A stretch of DNA of 64,000 bases from Streptococcus australis (lineage in GTDB: Bacteria; Bacillota; Bacilli; Lactobacillales; Streptococcaceae): NCBI RefSeq assembly GCF_901543175.1, contig NZ_LR594040.1, forward strand, positions 1,550,001 to 1,614,000. The letters run 5' to 3'. Every line of letters begins with the position of its first letter. Position 1 is the stretch's first letter. A model generated the notes under the pieces. The model was not told the origin of the DNA. It did not search any database and was given only the letters and a program-made list of their open reading frames with translations. Shown here piece by piece: positions 1-9,704 of the stretch. A program made the translations under genes and the position numbers.

Positions 1-588
1 TTCCGCCGAATCCAGCACGTGGGTACTCATGAGGATGGACTTGCCTTTTTGTTTTTCTACTTCCAAAAGCTGAATCAAGTCAGCAATCGCCAAGGGATCA
101 AGACCAAGAAAAGGCTCATCCACGATAAAGAGGCTCGGTTCTACCACAAAAGCACAGATAATCATAACCTTCTGCTTCATCCCTTTGGAGAAATAGACCG
201 GAAACCAGTCTAATTTTTGATCCAGACGGAACATTTTCAACAAAGGTTCTACTTGATCAAAAGCTATATTTTGCTCAATACCATAGGCCATGGCAACCGT
301 CTCGATATGCTCTCTGAGGGTCAATTCTTCATACAAGCTAGGCGTTTCTGGGATATAGCCAATCTGCTTGCGGTAGTTGGTCGCATCTTCTCGCAGGGTT
401 AAACCATTAATCTTGATTTCCCCACTGTAAGGCGTCAAAAGACCGATAATCTCATTGATAGTAGTTGATTTTCCAGCACCGTTGAGACCAATCAAACCGA
501 CCAACTGCCCACTTTCAACTGTAAAGGACACATCTTTCAAGACAGGGACATGAACATAGCCACCTGTCAGGTTTTTAATTTCTAACAT
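1..588 (-). CDS. ecsA: ABC transporter ATP-binding protein EcsA (5' part, runs off the window)
   Basis: This is the first ~196 codons of an ABC ATPase read on the minus strand; the 3' end lies outside the window. The translation begins MLEIKNLTGGYV and contains a Walker A motif (GLNGAGKST) near residue 37, then a Q-loop region (IGYIPETPSLYEELT) around residue 90. A GGAGAA ribosome site precedes the ATG. The family couples ATP hydrolysis to an EcsB-type membrane partner; Ecs in Bacillus affects secretion and intramembrane proteolysis. It diverges from hit, the usual ecs/hit arrangement in streptococci. The substrate is not known. The family assignment is firm; the ecsA name rests on similarity and context. 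Confidence 0.9.
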   Translation of the reverse strand, partial: MLEIKNLTGGYVHVPVLKDVSFTVESGQLVGLIGLNGAGKSTTINEIIGLLTPYSGEIKINGLTLREDATNYRKQIGYIPETPSLYEELTLREHIETVAMAYGIEQNIAFDQVEPLLKMFRLDQKLDWFPVYFSKGMKQKVMIICAFVVEPSLFIVDEPFLGLDPLAIADLIQLLEVEKQKGKSILMSTHVLDSAE

Positions 589-655
589 ATTTTCTCCGAA
601 TCTGGTATAATGTAGCTATATTATATCAAAATTCAATACAGTAGAGGTGGATTTT

Positions 656-1066
656 ATGTCAGATTGTATTTTTTGTAAGATCATCGCAGGGGAGATTCCT
701 GCTTCAAAAGTATACGAGGATGAGCAGGTTCTTGCCTTTCTTGATATCTCTCAAGTAACGCCTGGACACACCTTAGTCGTACCCAAAGAGCACTATCGCA
801 ATCTTTTGGAGATGGATGCCGCAAGTGCTAGCCAACTCTTTGCCCAAGTGCCACTGGTAGCTCAAAAAGTTATGAAGGCTACCAAGGCTGTCGGCATGAA
901 TATCATCGCCAACTGTGAGGAAGTTGCTGGTCAAACAGTCTTTCATACTCACGTGCACCTCGTACCTCGCTATGGTGCAGAAGATGACCTCAAGATTGAC
1001 TTTATCGCCCACGAACCTGACTTTGACAAACTTGCCCAAGTCGCTGAAACTATTAGAAATGCCTAA
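656..1066 (+). CDS. hit: HIT family protein (histidine triad nucleotide hydrolase-like)
   Basis: A 136-residue Hint-type protein. It starts with SDCIFCKIIAGEIP, the standard opening of the family, and carries the histidine triad FHTHVHLVP at about residues 95-103, the nucleotide phosphoramidase/AMP-lysine hydrolase active site. Zinc-type cysteines of the CIFCK motif are present. I place the start at the ATG at 656, because AGAGGTGG lies 5 bases upstream; an in-frame GTG at 647 lies inside that ribosome site. It diverges from ecsA. Its physiological substrate in streptococci is unclear. Confidence 0.95.
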   Translation: MSDCIFCKIIAGEIPASKVYEDEQVLAFLDISQVTPGHTLVVPKEHYRNLLEMDAASASQLFAQVPLVAQKVMKATKAVGMNIIANCEEVAGQTVFHTHVHLVPRYGAEDDLKIDFIAHEPDFDKLAQVAETIRNA

Positions 1067-1075
1067 GGAGTTGCC

Positions 1076-1354
1076 ATGAAACTATCAAATCTACTGCTAT
1101 TCGTAGGAGCTGCAGCTGGAAGTTATTTTGTCGTAAAAAATCGCCAAGCCATCACGGAGGAGTTTATAGACACTAGCGACCGTGTCGAGGCTATGAAGGA
1201 GGATTTGGATATCATTCAAAACAGCCTGCAAATCATCGACCAACAAAAAGCCCTTATCAAGGAATACCAAAAAGACTTGACCTACAAGTTCAAAGTCTTG
1301 GAAAAGGATTTCCAAACCAGAATGGCAGTCCTCCAAGAAGAAAAACAAGGATAA
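1076..1354 (+). CDS. Small membrane-anchored coiled-coil protein of unknown function
   Basis: A 92-residue protein 9 bases after hit, with AAGGAG upstream of its ATG, so very likely cotranscribed with it. The N terminus (residues 4-20, LLLFVGAAAGSYFVV) is a single hydrophobic segment with a glycine/alanine core. The remainder is charged and heptad-like, consistent with a coiled coil exposed on one face of the membrane. The pattern resembles YtxH-like small proteins, but I do not recognise a named family. It is conserved next to hit in mitis streptococci as far as I recall. No function is proposed. Confidence 0.8.
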   Translation: MKLSNLLLFVGAAAGSYFVVKNRQAITEEFIDTSDRVEAMKEDLDIIQNSLQIIDQQKALIKEYQKDLTYKFKVLEKDFQTRMAVLQEEKQG

Positions 1355-1417
1355 GAGAGTCTCCAACTTTCCTTAAACTCTTTTTGGGTTACCATGTCCT
1401 AAAAGAAAAAGGAGGGA

Positions 1418-2077
1418 ATGAAAGTGAAACAGTTTTTAAAAGTTCTAGCGAAGGTCATCGCGATCCCTTGTGGTTGCCTCTGCCTGCTTGCAGCCTTGGC
1501 ATTTCTACTACTGATGAATCTTTTCAAGGCCTCACCGAGTGACATCCAAAAAGGAAATGAAACCTTAAAACAAATCTTTATCTCCCTTGACATGCCTCCT
1601 GAGAAAGTAGAATCAAATGGAAGGTATCAATTCGAGGGTGGAGGCTTAAATTTTTATGTTACTTTCCCAGATGAAGTTGTCAATAGCCACCCAGTCCTAA
1701 AAGAAAGTCCAAAACTCACCAAAAATCGACTCGAAGTCTATGTCCTCCAGACAGGAGAAATTTCATACTATAAAGTAGGGGATAACTTGTTCAATCATGG
1801 TTTATTGCAGTTTTTAGAGAAAGAAAGCGAGAAGTATCTCCAAGAAATCGGAAAGAAATTTAATCCCAATTACTCAATTCTCTTTTGGAATGATCAGGAA
1901 AGTCTAAAAAAGGGGATTGTATTCTATAAAAAAGCTTTGACTTTAGTGGATATTCAGGATAATTCGGCAATCAACCACATTGATACCATCACCGTGAAAT
2001 CTGGCAAAGAAGTGGAAATCAAGCAACTCATTCAGGAGATGGATGCGGCTAGCTTGCTCACTCAAAAGTACAAATAG
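1418..2077 (+). CDS. Hypothetical membrane-anchored protein
   Basis: A 219-residue protein with an N-terminal transmembrane segment (residues 14-34, AIPCGCLCLLAALAFLLLM, with cysteines) followed by a soluble mixed alpha/beta region. No known motif is recognised. The start is ambiguous: ATG at 1418 lies only 1-2 bases after AGGAGGG, while an in-frame GTG at 1424 has 7-base spacing and may be the real start, shortening it by two residues. It follows the small coiled-coil gene by 63 bases and ends before a strong hairpin terminator shared with dnaJ. It could be a lipoprotein-like or cell-envelope protein. Confidence 0.75.
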   Translation: MKVKQFLKVLAKVIAIPCGCLCLLAALAFLLLMNLFKASPSDIQKGNETLKQIFISLDMPPEKVESNGRYQFEGGGLNFYVTFPDEVVNSHPVLKESPKLTKNRLEVYVLQTGEISYYKVGDNLFNHGLLQFLEKESEKYLQEIGKKFNPNYSILFWNDQESLKKGIVFYKKALTLVDIQDNSAINHIDTITVKSGKEVEIKQLIQEMDAASLLTQKYK

Positions 2078-2129
2078 CAAACCATATGGAGAATGATTTT
2101 CCGATGCCTAAATTTCCCACAATTATACA

Positions 2130-2153
2130 AAAAAGAGCCCGACGGCTCTTTTT
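2130..2153. terminator. Bidirectional intrinsic terminator between the hit group and dnaJ
   Basis: A ten-base stem AAAAAGAGCC/GGCTCTTTTT with a 4-base loop. A-rich and T-rich flanks let it work on both strands, ending the plus-strand hit group and the minus-strand dnaJ transcript. Confidence 0.9.
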
Positions 2154-2156
2154 GTT

Positions 2157-3293
2157 TTATTCTCCTTCAAAGGCATCTTTTATATGGTCAAAGAAGCCTT
2201 TTTTCTTTGGATTGACTTTCAAGTCACCTGCAGCTGCGAATTCTTTAAGCGCTGCTTTTTGACGGTCGTTCAAGCCTGTCGGAGTTACGACATTGACAGT
2301 AACATATTGGTCACCAACGGCACCGCCACGAAGGCTCGGTGCTCCCTTGCCACGTAGACGGAATTTCTTGCCAGTCTGAGTTCCCTCTGGGATGACCAAT
2401 TCAACATCTCCATGCACTGTTGGAATCTCCACAGTATCACCAAGGGTTGCTTGGACAATATTGAGATTCAACTTGTAGAAAATGTTTGTTCCTTCACGTT
2501 CGAACTTATCGCTGGCTTCCACTGAAACCACCACGTACAAGTCGCCATAAGGTCCACCATTAAAGCCTGCTTCACCTTGACCCGCTAGGCGGATTTGTTG
2601 GCCTGTTTCCACACCAGCAGGAATCTTCACATGTACGCTATGAGCTTGTTTTTCATGGCCTGTTCCGTGACAAGTTGTACATGGATCTTTGATTTCCTTT
2701 CCGCGACCATGACAGACATCACAGGTTACTTGACGACGCATCATACCAAGCGGAGTCTGCGTATCGACGTTAATAACACCAGCGCCATGACAGCGTCCAC
2801 AAGTGACTGGACTTGTCCCTGGCTTAGCACCAGAGCCATTACATGTACGACAGCTGGCTTCACGGTTGTATTTAACTTCTTTTTCCGTTCCGAAAATGGC
2901 TTCTTCAAAAGTCAAATTCACACGGTATTGGAGGTCATCACCTTGGCGAGGAGCGTTAGGATTGCGTGAAGAACCGCCTCCGCCGAAGAAACTTGAGAAG
3001 ATATCTTCAAAACCACCGAAACCACCTGCTCCGTCAAAGCCACCAAAACCGCCAGTACCACCAAAGCCACCGTTAGCGCCTGCAGTACCATATTGGTCAT
3101 AGGCAGCACGTTTTTGGTCGTCACTCAAAGTCTCATAGGCTTCTTGAACTTCCTTGTATTTTTCCTCAGCACCAGGCTCCTTGTTGATATCTGGGTGATA
3201 TTTTTTTGAAAGCTTACGATAAGCCTTTTTGATCTCGTCTGCCGAAGCGTTTTTTGACACCCCCAGACGATCATAAAATTCAGTATTGTTCAT
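2157..3293 (-). CDS. dnaJ: Chaperone protein DnaJ
   Basis: A 378-residue Hsp40. The J domain occupies residues 1-70 with the HPD tripeptide in [11 protein letters not shown] Gly/Phe-rich linker (about 75-115) follows, then four CxxCxGxG zinc-finger repeats ([32 protein letters not shown]) and the C-terminal substrate-binding domains. It stimulates DnaK ATPase and delivers unfolded clients. The start is the ATG at 3293, by family alignment, although no good ribosome site precedes it. It is the last gene of the hrcA heat-shock operon, but a 395-base repeat-bearing spacer and an extra membrane-protein gene separate it from dnaK. Confidence 0.98.
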   Translation of the reverse strand: MNNTEFYDRLGVSKNASADEIKKAYRKLSKKYHPDINKEPGAEEKYKEVQEAYETLSDDQKRAAYDQYGTAGANGGFGGTGGFGGFDGAGGFGGFEDIFSSFFGGGGSSRNPNAPRQGDDLQYRVNLTFEEAIFGTEKEVKYNREASCRTCNGSGAKPGTSPVTCGRCHGAGVINVDTQTPLGMMRRQVTCDVCHGRGKEIKDPCTTCHGTGHEKQAHSVHVKIPAGVETGQQIRLAGQGEAGFNGGPYGDLYVVVSVEASDKFEREGTNIFYKLNLNIVQATLGDTVEIPTVHGDVELVIPEGTQTGKKFRLRGKGAPSLRGGAVGDQYVTVNVVTPTGLNDRQKAALKEFAAAGDLKVNPKKKGFFDHIKDAFEGE

Positions 3294-3342
3294 ACAAGAT
3301 ACCAAGAGCGAACAGAAAGCGACTGAAATTTAGAAAACCGAC

Positions 3343-3360
3343 AAGAAATCCTGATTTCTT
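3343..3360. repeat. Perfect short palindrome upstream of dnaJ
   Basis: AAGAAATC and GATTTCTT form perfect 8-base arms around a 2-base centre, about 50 bases before the dnaJ start. It could be a hairpin in the dnaJ leader or a remnant of a small repeat element. No T-run follows on the dnaJ-sense strand, so a terminator is unlikely. Confidence 0.6.
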
Positions 3361-3389
3361 AGGAGGTTTATCTAATTTCCAAGCTTTCC

Positions 3390-3487
3390 GCTCGAGTTCA
3401 ATTTCTCTAACGCTCTTTGTTCCTTTCTATTAATATTGCAGAACGAAACCACGATTTAGGTCGGGTTCAATTCCTTTCTTTTATATT
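3390..3487. repeat. Copy 1 of a ~97 bp direct repeat in the dnaK-dnaJ spacer
   Basis: This segment, from GCTCGAGTTCAATTTC to CTTTCTTTTATATT, recurs almost unchanged at 3505-3600. The main difference is in the middle (TTAATATTGCAGAACG against TTGATATTTTGAACC). On the dnaJ-sense strand each copy holds two AGAAAGGA stretches that look like ribosome sites, and the related strings ATTGAACCCGACC and ATTGAACTCGAGC. No convincing reading frame runs through it. It has no terminal inverted repeats, so it is not an insertion sequence. Confidence 0.85.
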
Positions 3488-3504
3488 AAGTAAGAAAGCT
3501 CAGA

Positions 3505-3600
3505 GCTCGAGTTCAATTTCTCTAACGCTCTTTGTCCTTTCTATTGATATTTTGAACCAAACCACGATTTAGGTCGGGTTCAATTCCTTTCTTTTATATT
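3505..3600. repeat. Copy 2 of the ~97 bp direct repeat
   Basis: Second copy of the element at 3390, offset by 115 bases in the same orientation. The two are separated by a 17-base linker. The duplication lies wholly in the spacer between the unknown membrane-protein gene and dnaJ, so it lengthens the untranslated RNA before dnaJ. Confidence 0.85.
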
Positions 3601-3688
3601 GATGAGATAAAACCCAAACCACTCAAGTCCTATCCCTTTTTACCGAAAAACAGAGGCTGGGTTGCAACCTCTGGATTTCCTTATTTTA

Positions 3689-4129
3689 TTACGGTTTATA
3701 ACTTTCTAAAAAGTATAGAATCCTATTCATGTTTGTCCATTCCTTTTCAGATTTTGAACTAAAACGACGAATCCATACCAATCGGAGCATATACAAGATT
3801 ACAATAGCACCCGATATATACAGGGTTAAATTAATAACATTAGGATCTTTTTCTGATAGTTCAAATGGAATTGTAATAGCAAGCGTTAAAGTTGTTGCAA
3901 CAGTTGGTGTGAAAACGGAAGATAAAATATTATTTAATGATGAATCCATTTGTTCCGAGCGTAACCTAGCTACGTGAATTTTTTCCTTATATAATTCTAA
4001 TTCATCTACACGATCACTTGTGAAATATTCCCTTATTTGACTCTTGGTACTTTCTAGATCTTGTTTTGCTTCTCTGCAAAGTTGATTATATAGGTCAACG
4101 TGGTTTCTATTTGTAAAATCTAATGTCAT
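3689..4129 (-). CDS. Unknown two-TM membrane protein between dnaK and dnaJ
   Basis: A 146-residue protein. The first ~65 residues are charged and helical (possible coiled coil). Two hydrophobic segments follow at about residues 70-88 and 98-118, with a charged C-terminal tail. I do not recognise a family. Its ATG begins one base after the dnaK stop, with a GGAGAG-like ribosome site inside the dnaK end, so translation is probably coupled and it belongs to the heat-shock transcript. I recall a hypothetical gene at the same place in pneumococcus, so it may be conserved rather than newly inserted. A stress-linked membrane role is only inference from position. Confidence 0.8.
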   Translation of the reverse strand: MTLDFTNRNHVDLYNQLCREAKQDLESTKSQIREYFTSDRVDELELYKEKIHVARLRSEQMDSSLNNILSSVFTPTVATTLTLAITIPFELSEKDPNVINLTLYISGAIVILYMLRLVWIRRFSSKSEKEWTNMNRILYFLESYKP

Positions 4130-4130
4130 C

Positions 4131-6411
<2,281 letters not shown>

Positions 6412-6915
6412 CTAGTTATACACCACTACCATGGCTGGTCTTAGGATGCGGTCATGAAGTTTGTAGCCTTTTTGGAAGACCTGGGCGATGGTATCTGCTG
6501 GGTGTTCATCGTCTGCTGGAAGAGTTTGGATTGCCATATGGTAATTATGGTCAAATTCGCCGTCAGCTGCAATTTCTTCAATCCCCTCTTCTTTCAAAGC
6601 GTGAATCAAGCTTTCTTGCACCATTTCTAGACCTTTTTTGACATCGTCTGTCAAGCCTTCAACGGCGAGGGCACGCTCAAGGTTATCCAAGGACGGTAGG
6701 ATTGCTTTTCCTAGGTCTTGGCTACGATAACGTTGCAAGTTTTGACGTTCTTCGTTAGCACGACGTTGGATATTTTGCATTTCAGCATGGGCACGAAGGT
6801 ATTTGTTTTCGAACTCGTCCGCACGCTCATTTACCAAGTCCAACTCAGACTTCTCAGGAGCAGTTTCTACCACTTCCTCTTCTTTTACTTCTTCGTTTTT
6901 TATTTCCTCAGACAT
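6412..6915 (-). CDS. grpE: Nucleotide exchange factor GrpE
   Basis: A 167-residue GrpE. An acidic, variable N terminus ([16 protein letters not shown]) leads into the long helix ([19 protein letters not shown]), then the beta-wing domain ending [11 protein letters not shown], typical of streptococci. It releases ADP from DnaK. The start is the ATG at 6915, because AAAAAGGAGG lies 6 bases upstream; the longer in-frame extension beginning MNMKLHKFL lacks a ribosome site. It follows hrcA by 38 bases in the same operon. Confidence 0.97.
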   Translation of the reverse strand: MSEEIKNEEVKEEEVVETAPEKSELDLVNERADEFENKYLRAHAEMQNIQRRANEERQNLQRYRSQDLGKAILPSLDNLERALAVEGLTDDVKKGLEMVQESLIHALKEEGIEEIAADGEFDHNYHMAIQTLPADDEHPADTIAQVFQKGYKLHDRILRPAMVVVYN

Positions 6916-6953
6916 TTTTCGCCTCCTTTTTAGGAATTTGTGTAATTTCATGT

Positions 6954-7988
6954 TCAACTCACCTCATAGTGATTACTACTCAAATAGCGATAGAAATCTG
7001 TGAGTTTCATAGTTAGGACTCGATTGACAACATTGACTTGATTGACCAATTGCTGGTAATCCAGATTGACTGGACCGATGATCGCCAGAATTCCAAAACC
7101 ACGATAAGGGATAAGGAATTTACTGCTAATCACTGCTAGGTCAGCTAGACAGGATTCTTGACTGTCCGCAACACGAACGTTTTGCATCTGATCCTCATGC
7201 AGACCTTCACGAATCTCCAGAGCCACTTTCTGTGGTTGGTCAAAGAACTGATAGGCTGCGAGATTGGCAAAATTCAAGAGATTAACCTTGCCCGCCACTA
7301 CAATGTTTTCGTTGAACATTTCTTTAAAAATGTGTTCAAAGAGATCGATGACATTGTCCGTCGTTGTGAAGTAGCGCTGGATAATCTGCGGAATCTCCGT
7401 CCGAATCTTGTAGTGAATATCTAGAACGGTGTGCCCCAGGAAGCGTTCCTGAATGATGCTCTTCAGTTTCAGCAGATCCTCCTGCAAGAAGTTCCTTGGA
7501 ATCAGAAACTGACTGGTAACCGTTCGCGATTCGTCTAAGGTAAATACTGCCAAGGCTGTATGTTGCCCTAAAATAACGATATCAAAGGCTGTCAAACGCT
7601 GCCTGCTCGGCTCAACATCTAGCGCTACAACTGTGCAGCCACTCAAGTCTGTCAAGACATTAGCAGCCTCTTGCAGAATATCCTCCAGTTTGAAGAATTC
7701 CTGATCAAAGGCTTTGACAATCTCATAGACTTCATTTTCAGCCAGCCGGTCAAAATCCAGTGAGTGTTTCACATAGTACTGAAAACCAGCAACACTTGGC
7801 ATCCGACCGCTTGAAGTATGCGCCTTCTCAAGCAAACCTTGCTTTTCTAGAGCCGCCATATCATTACGAATGGTTGCACTGCTAGAGTTGATAGACTCTT
7901 GCAAAGCTTTGGATCCGACAGGTTCGTGCGTTTTGGTAAAGATGTCAATAATCAGATTTAAAATATCCTGCTGACGCTCTGTAACCAT
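6954..7988 (-). CDS. hrcA: Heat-inducible transcription repressor HrcA
   Basis: A 344-residue HrcA. An N-terminal winged helix (residues 1-80, including [10 protein letters not shown] and [13 protein letters not shown]) binds CIRCE, and the rest is the GAF-like/insertion/dimerisation region. GroEL supports its activity, so misfolded protein titration lifts repression. The start is the ATG at 7988, preceded by AGGAGTGATGAG. A longer in-frame start upstream would lie inside the promoter-proximal CIRCE. It is the first gene of hrcA-grpE-dnaK-dnaJ and represses its own operon through the two operators just upstream. Confidence 0.98.
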   Translation of the reverse strand: MVTERQQDILNLIIDIFTKTHEPVGSKALQESINSSSATIRNDMAALEKQGLLEKAHTSSGRMPSVAGFQYYVKHSLDFDRLAENEVYEIVKAFDQEFFKLEDILQEAANVLTDLSGCTVVALDVEPSRQRLTAFDIVILGQHTALAVFTLDESRTVTSQFLIPRNFLQEDLLKLKSIIQERFLGHTVLDIHYKIRTEIPQIIQRYFTTTDNVIDLFEHIFKEMFNENIVVAGKVNLLNFANLAAYQFFDQPQKVALEIREGLHEDQMQNVRVADSQESCLADLAVISSKFLIPYRGFGILAIIGPVNLDYQQLVNQVNVVNRVLTMKLTDFYRYLSSNHYEVS

Positions 7989-8014
7989 CTCATCACTCCT
8001 CTCTGTCCGATCAA

Positions 8015-8041
8015 TTAGCACTCGATACATCTAAGTGCTAA
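8015..8041. promoter_or_regulatory. CIRCE operator 1 (HrcA binding site), one mismatch
   Basis: TTAGCACTC, a 9-base spacer, then AAGTGCTAA. The consensus right arm is GAGTGCTAA, so one base departs from it. It sits just downstream of the -10 box and before the hrcA start, where bound HrcA would block transcription. Confidence 0.93.
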
Positions 8042-8052
8042 CTCATGATTCT

Positions 8053-8080
8053 ATTATACACCCTTGAAAGAGAATGTCAA
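8053..8080 (-). promoter_or_regulatory. Sigma-A promoter of the hrcA operon
   Basis: On the minus strand TTGACA (complement of 8075-8080) and TATAAT (complement of 8053-8058) are separated by 16 bases. The promoter is bracketed by two CIRCE operators. Confidence 0.88.
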
Positions 8081-8097
8081 GACAAAAACTCAAAAAA

Positions 8098-8124
8098 TTA
8101 GCACTCTTTTGCCAAGAGTGCTAA
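8098..8124. promoter_or_regulatory. CIRCE operator 2, perfect, possibly also a terminator
   Basis: TTAGCACTC, 9 bases, GAGTGCTAA matches the CIRCE consensus exactly. It lies upstream of the -35 box. On the minus strand the inverted repeat is followed by TTTTTT, so the same DNA can act as an intrinsic terminator for the DUF2812 genes that read toward it. Confidence 0.93.
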
Positions 8125-8148
8125 AAATCAGTCTAAAGACCTAGAATC

Positions 8149-8661
8149 TTACTTTTCATCAATTTGGTATTTCCTTTTAAGTCTGAAAAAACCATAGATT
8201 AGATAAGAAATCATAAAGGCATATAGAGCAAAAATGACGAAGAAAGATTGAGACAGGTTTTCTCTAAACAAACTCATACAAATAACAAGACCAGCTGAGA
8301 TAGTAGTTATGCATGAACGAATTCTAGAAATCACAACTTCCCATTTGAGCCCCCTACTCATATAGACTTGATCCTCTGGAAGTAAATCAGAAGATGATTT
8401 ACGAAGAATTGAACAAGAACCTGTCTCTATCAATTCCCAATCTCTATTTCTAAAATCTTGCAGTTCATATTTATACTTTTTAAGAAATCTAGAATCACTG
8501 ATACGATAAATGACATCGTCCGGCTGGCATTGGTAAAAATAGAAAAAACCAAAACGATTCCTACTATATTTCCAACCTTTCAAATGCATCTCATGTAAAT
8601 ATTCTTCTTCCTTGTCAAAATCAATAATAGTGAAAATCCGAAATTCTACTCTGCTATTCAT
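8149..8661 (-). CDS. DUF2812 domain membrane protein
   Basis: A 170-residue protein. The N-terminal ~100 residues match the DUF2812 pattern (FTIIDFDKEEEYLHEMHLKGW, then CQPDDVIYRI and DWELIETGS). Two hydrophobic segments follow at about 118-134 and 137-157, ending in a basic tail. The family is usually found next to PadR regulators and is suspected to act in membrane stress or bacteriocin response, but no activity is established. It lies 34 bases after a paralogous gene in a PadR-led operon. Confidence 0.85.
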   Translation of the reverse strand: MNSRVEFRIFTIIDFDKEEEYLHEMHLKGWKYSRNRFGFFYFYQCQPDDVIYRISDSRFLKKYKYELQDFRNRDWELIETGSCSILRKSSSDLLPEDQVYMSRGLKWEVVISRIRSCITTISAGLVICMSLFRENLSQSFFVIFALYAFMISYLIYGFFRLKRKYQIDEK

Positions 8662-8695
8662 TGTCTTACCCCAAAATTAGAAAACATGACTGGTC

Positions 8696-9274
8696 TTATT
8701 TATTAGATAATTCTTTCCACTTTTGACTCAATCTCCAAAAAATATAAGAAATCTGAATCGCAAAAACTATCAATAAAACCCAATCTATTATGAAAATCAA
8801 AAACAATTCCCAATTGAAAGAACTAAATCTACTGAGAAACTTTGAGAAAACCGGTAGTAAAGCTGAAAAGAGAACCAAAATGGGAAGCATCCGCATTGTT
8901 AAAATACGTTTGACCATAGCTAACTTCCCAGCCGAGTCATTATAAATTTCAAACTCTGAATCCGATTCAATTTCAGAATGTGGTTTTCTAAAATAGGAAA
9001 ACCCATTAAAGTCTGTAATATGCTCCCAGCCACAGTCTTTAAATAGTTGTAAATAGGAGGCCCTCTCTGATTTTTTCATGGGATAAAAGTCCAACTGATA
9101 AGCCACCTGTTCCGGTTGGCACTTTTCAAAAGTATACTTAACCGCAACTACTAAGTTAGAGTAGCTTACTTCCTTGAGTTTCCAGCCCTCAGCATGCATT
9201 TTTCTAAGATAGAAAGCCTCTCTATCATAATCCGCAATGGTAGCAATTCTATAAACAACCTTCTTTTCCATCAT
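8696..9274 (-). CDS. DUF2812 domain membrane protein (paralogue)
   Basis: A 192-residue protein with the same architecture as its downstream neighbour. DUF2812 covers about residues 1-105 (YRIATIADYDREAFYLRKMHAEGW, shown in part; CQPEQVAYQLD; GWEHITDFNGFSYF). Two transmembrane segments lie at about 131-148 and 155-176. Its ATG overlaps the PadR stop (ATGA), so translation is coupled. Two adjacent ATGs (9274 and 9271) are possible starts; GGAGGAAGG precedes both. The tandem pair probably arose by duplication. Confidence 0.85.
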   Translation of the reverse strand: MMEKKVVYRIATIADYDREAFYLRKMHAEGWKLKEVSYSNLVVAVKYTFEKCQPEQVAYQLDFYPMKKSERASYLQLFKDCGWEHITDFNGFSYFRKPHSEIESDSEFEIYNDSAGKLAMVKRILTMRMLPILVLFSALLPVFSKFLSRFSSFNWELFLIFIIDWVLLIVFAIQISYIFWRLSQKWKELSNK

Positions 9275-9591
9275 CCTTCCTCCAGACTGTTTCTGTAGAG
9301 CCGTTCAATACGTTTCAATTCAATTTCTAACACTTTCCGGCCCAAGTCAGTAATCTGATAGATTTTACGTTTTTCCTCTTCTCGGACAAAGGAAATCAAA
9401 CCATCCTTTTCCATTTTTGACAGGGTTCCATACATGGTCCCAGGACTAATGGAAACCTGTGAATCTGTCATCTCTTTAACTTTTTGGGTAATACCATAGC
9501 CATGGTTCTCCTTTTGCAGACAGAACAGAATATAAAAACCCGTTTCAGTCATCGGCAGATAGACCCGTCTAATCTTATCTGTTAATTCCAT
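9271..9591 (-). CDS. PadR family transcriptional regulator
   Basis: A 106-residue winged-helix regulator. It shows the PadR signature: helices with TGFYILFCLQKENHGYGI, then SPGTMYGTLSKMEKDGLI and the wing EEKRKIYQITDLGRKVL. AGGAGG precedes the ATG. It heads a three-gene operon with two DUF2812 proteins and very likely represses it. A 15-base direct repeat overlaps the presumptive promoter just upstream. The inducing ligand is unknown. Confidence 0.93.
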   Translation of the reverse strand: MELTDKIRRVYLPMTETGFYILFCLQKENHGYGITQKVKEMTDSQVSISPGTMYGTLSKMEKDGLISFVREEEKRKIYQITDLGRKVLEIELKRIERLYRNSLEEG

Positions 9592-9616
9592 TTAACCAGA
9601 CCTCCTATTTAGTTCG

Positions 9617-9655
9617 ATATATCGCACTTCGTTATATAAAATATATCACACCTCG
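9617..9655. promoter_or_regulatory. Candidate PadR operator (two 15-base direct repeats)
   Basis: ATATATCGCACTTCG (9617-9631) and ATATATCACACCTCG (9641-9655) are direct repeats offset by 24 bases, immediately upstream of padR. TATATAA between them on the minus strand is a plausible -10. Autorepression is inferred from position. Confidence 0.65.
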
Positions 9656-9672
9656 ATATAAAATGCAAGAAA

Positions 9673-9696
9673 AAAGACCACCCTGAGGCAATCTTT
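9673..9696 (-). terminator. Intrinsic terminator after glnA
   Basis: On the minus strand AAAGATTGCC and GGTGGTCTTT pair through ten positions with G-U pairs around a TCAG loop. A T-run follows. It ends the glnR-glnA transcript. Confidence 0.75.
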
Positions 9697-9704
9697 CTTC
9701 TCTA

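Noticed and set aside
2595..3102. Plus-strand ORFs across dnaJ
   Set aside because: Antisense to the zinc-finger and Gly/Phe region of dnaJ; composition reflects that gene.
3390..3600. Possible insertion sequence or CRISPR made of the ~97 bp pair
   Set aside because: Only two long copies, no terminal inverted repeats, no transposase, and no short regular repeat-spacer pattern.
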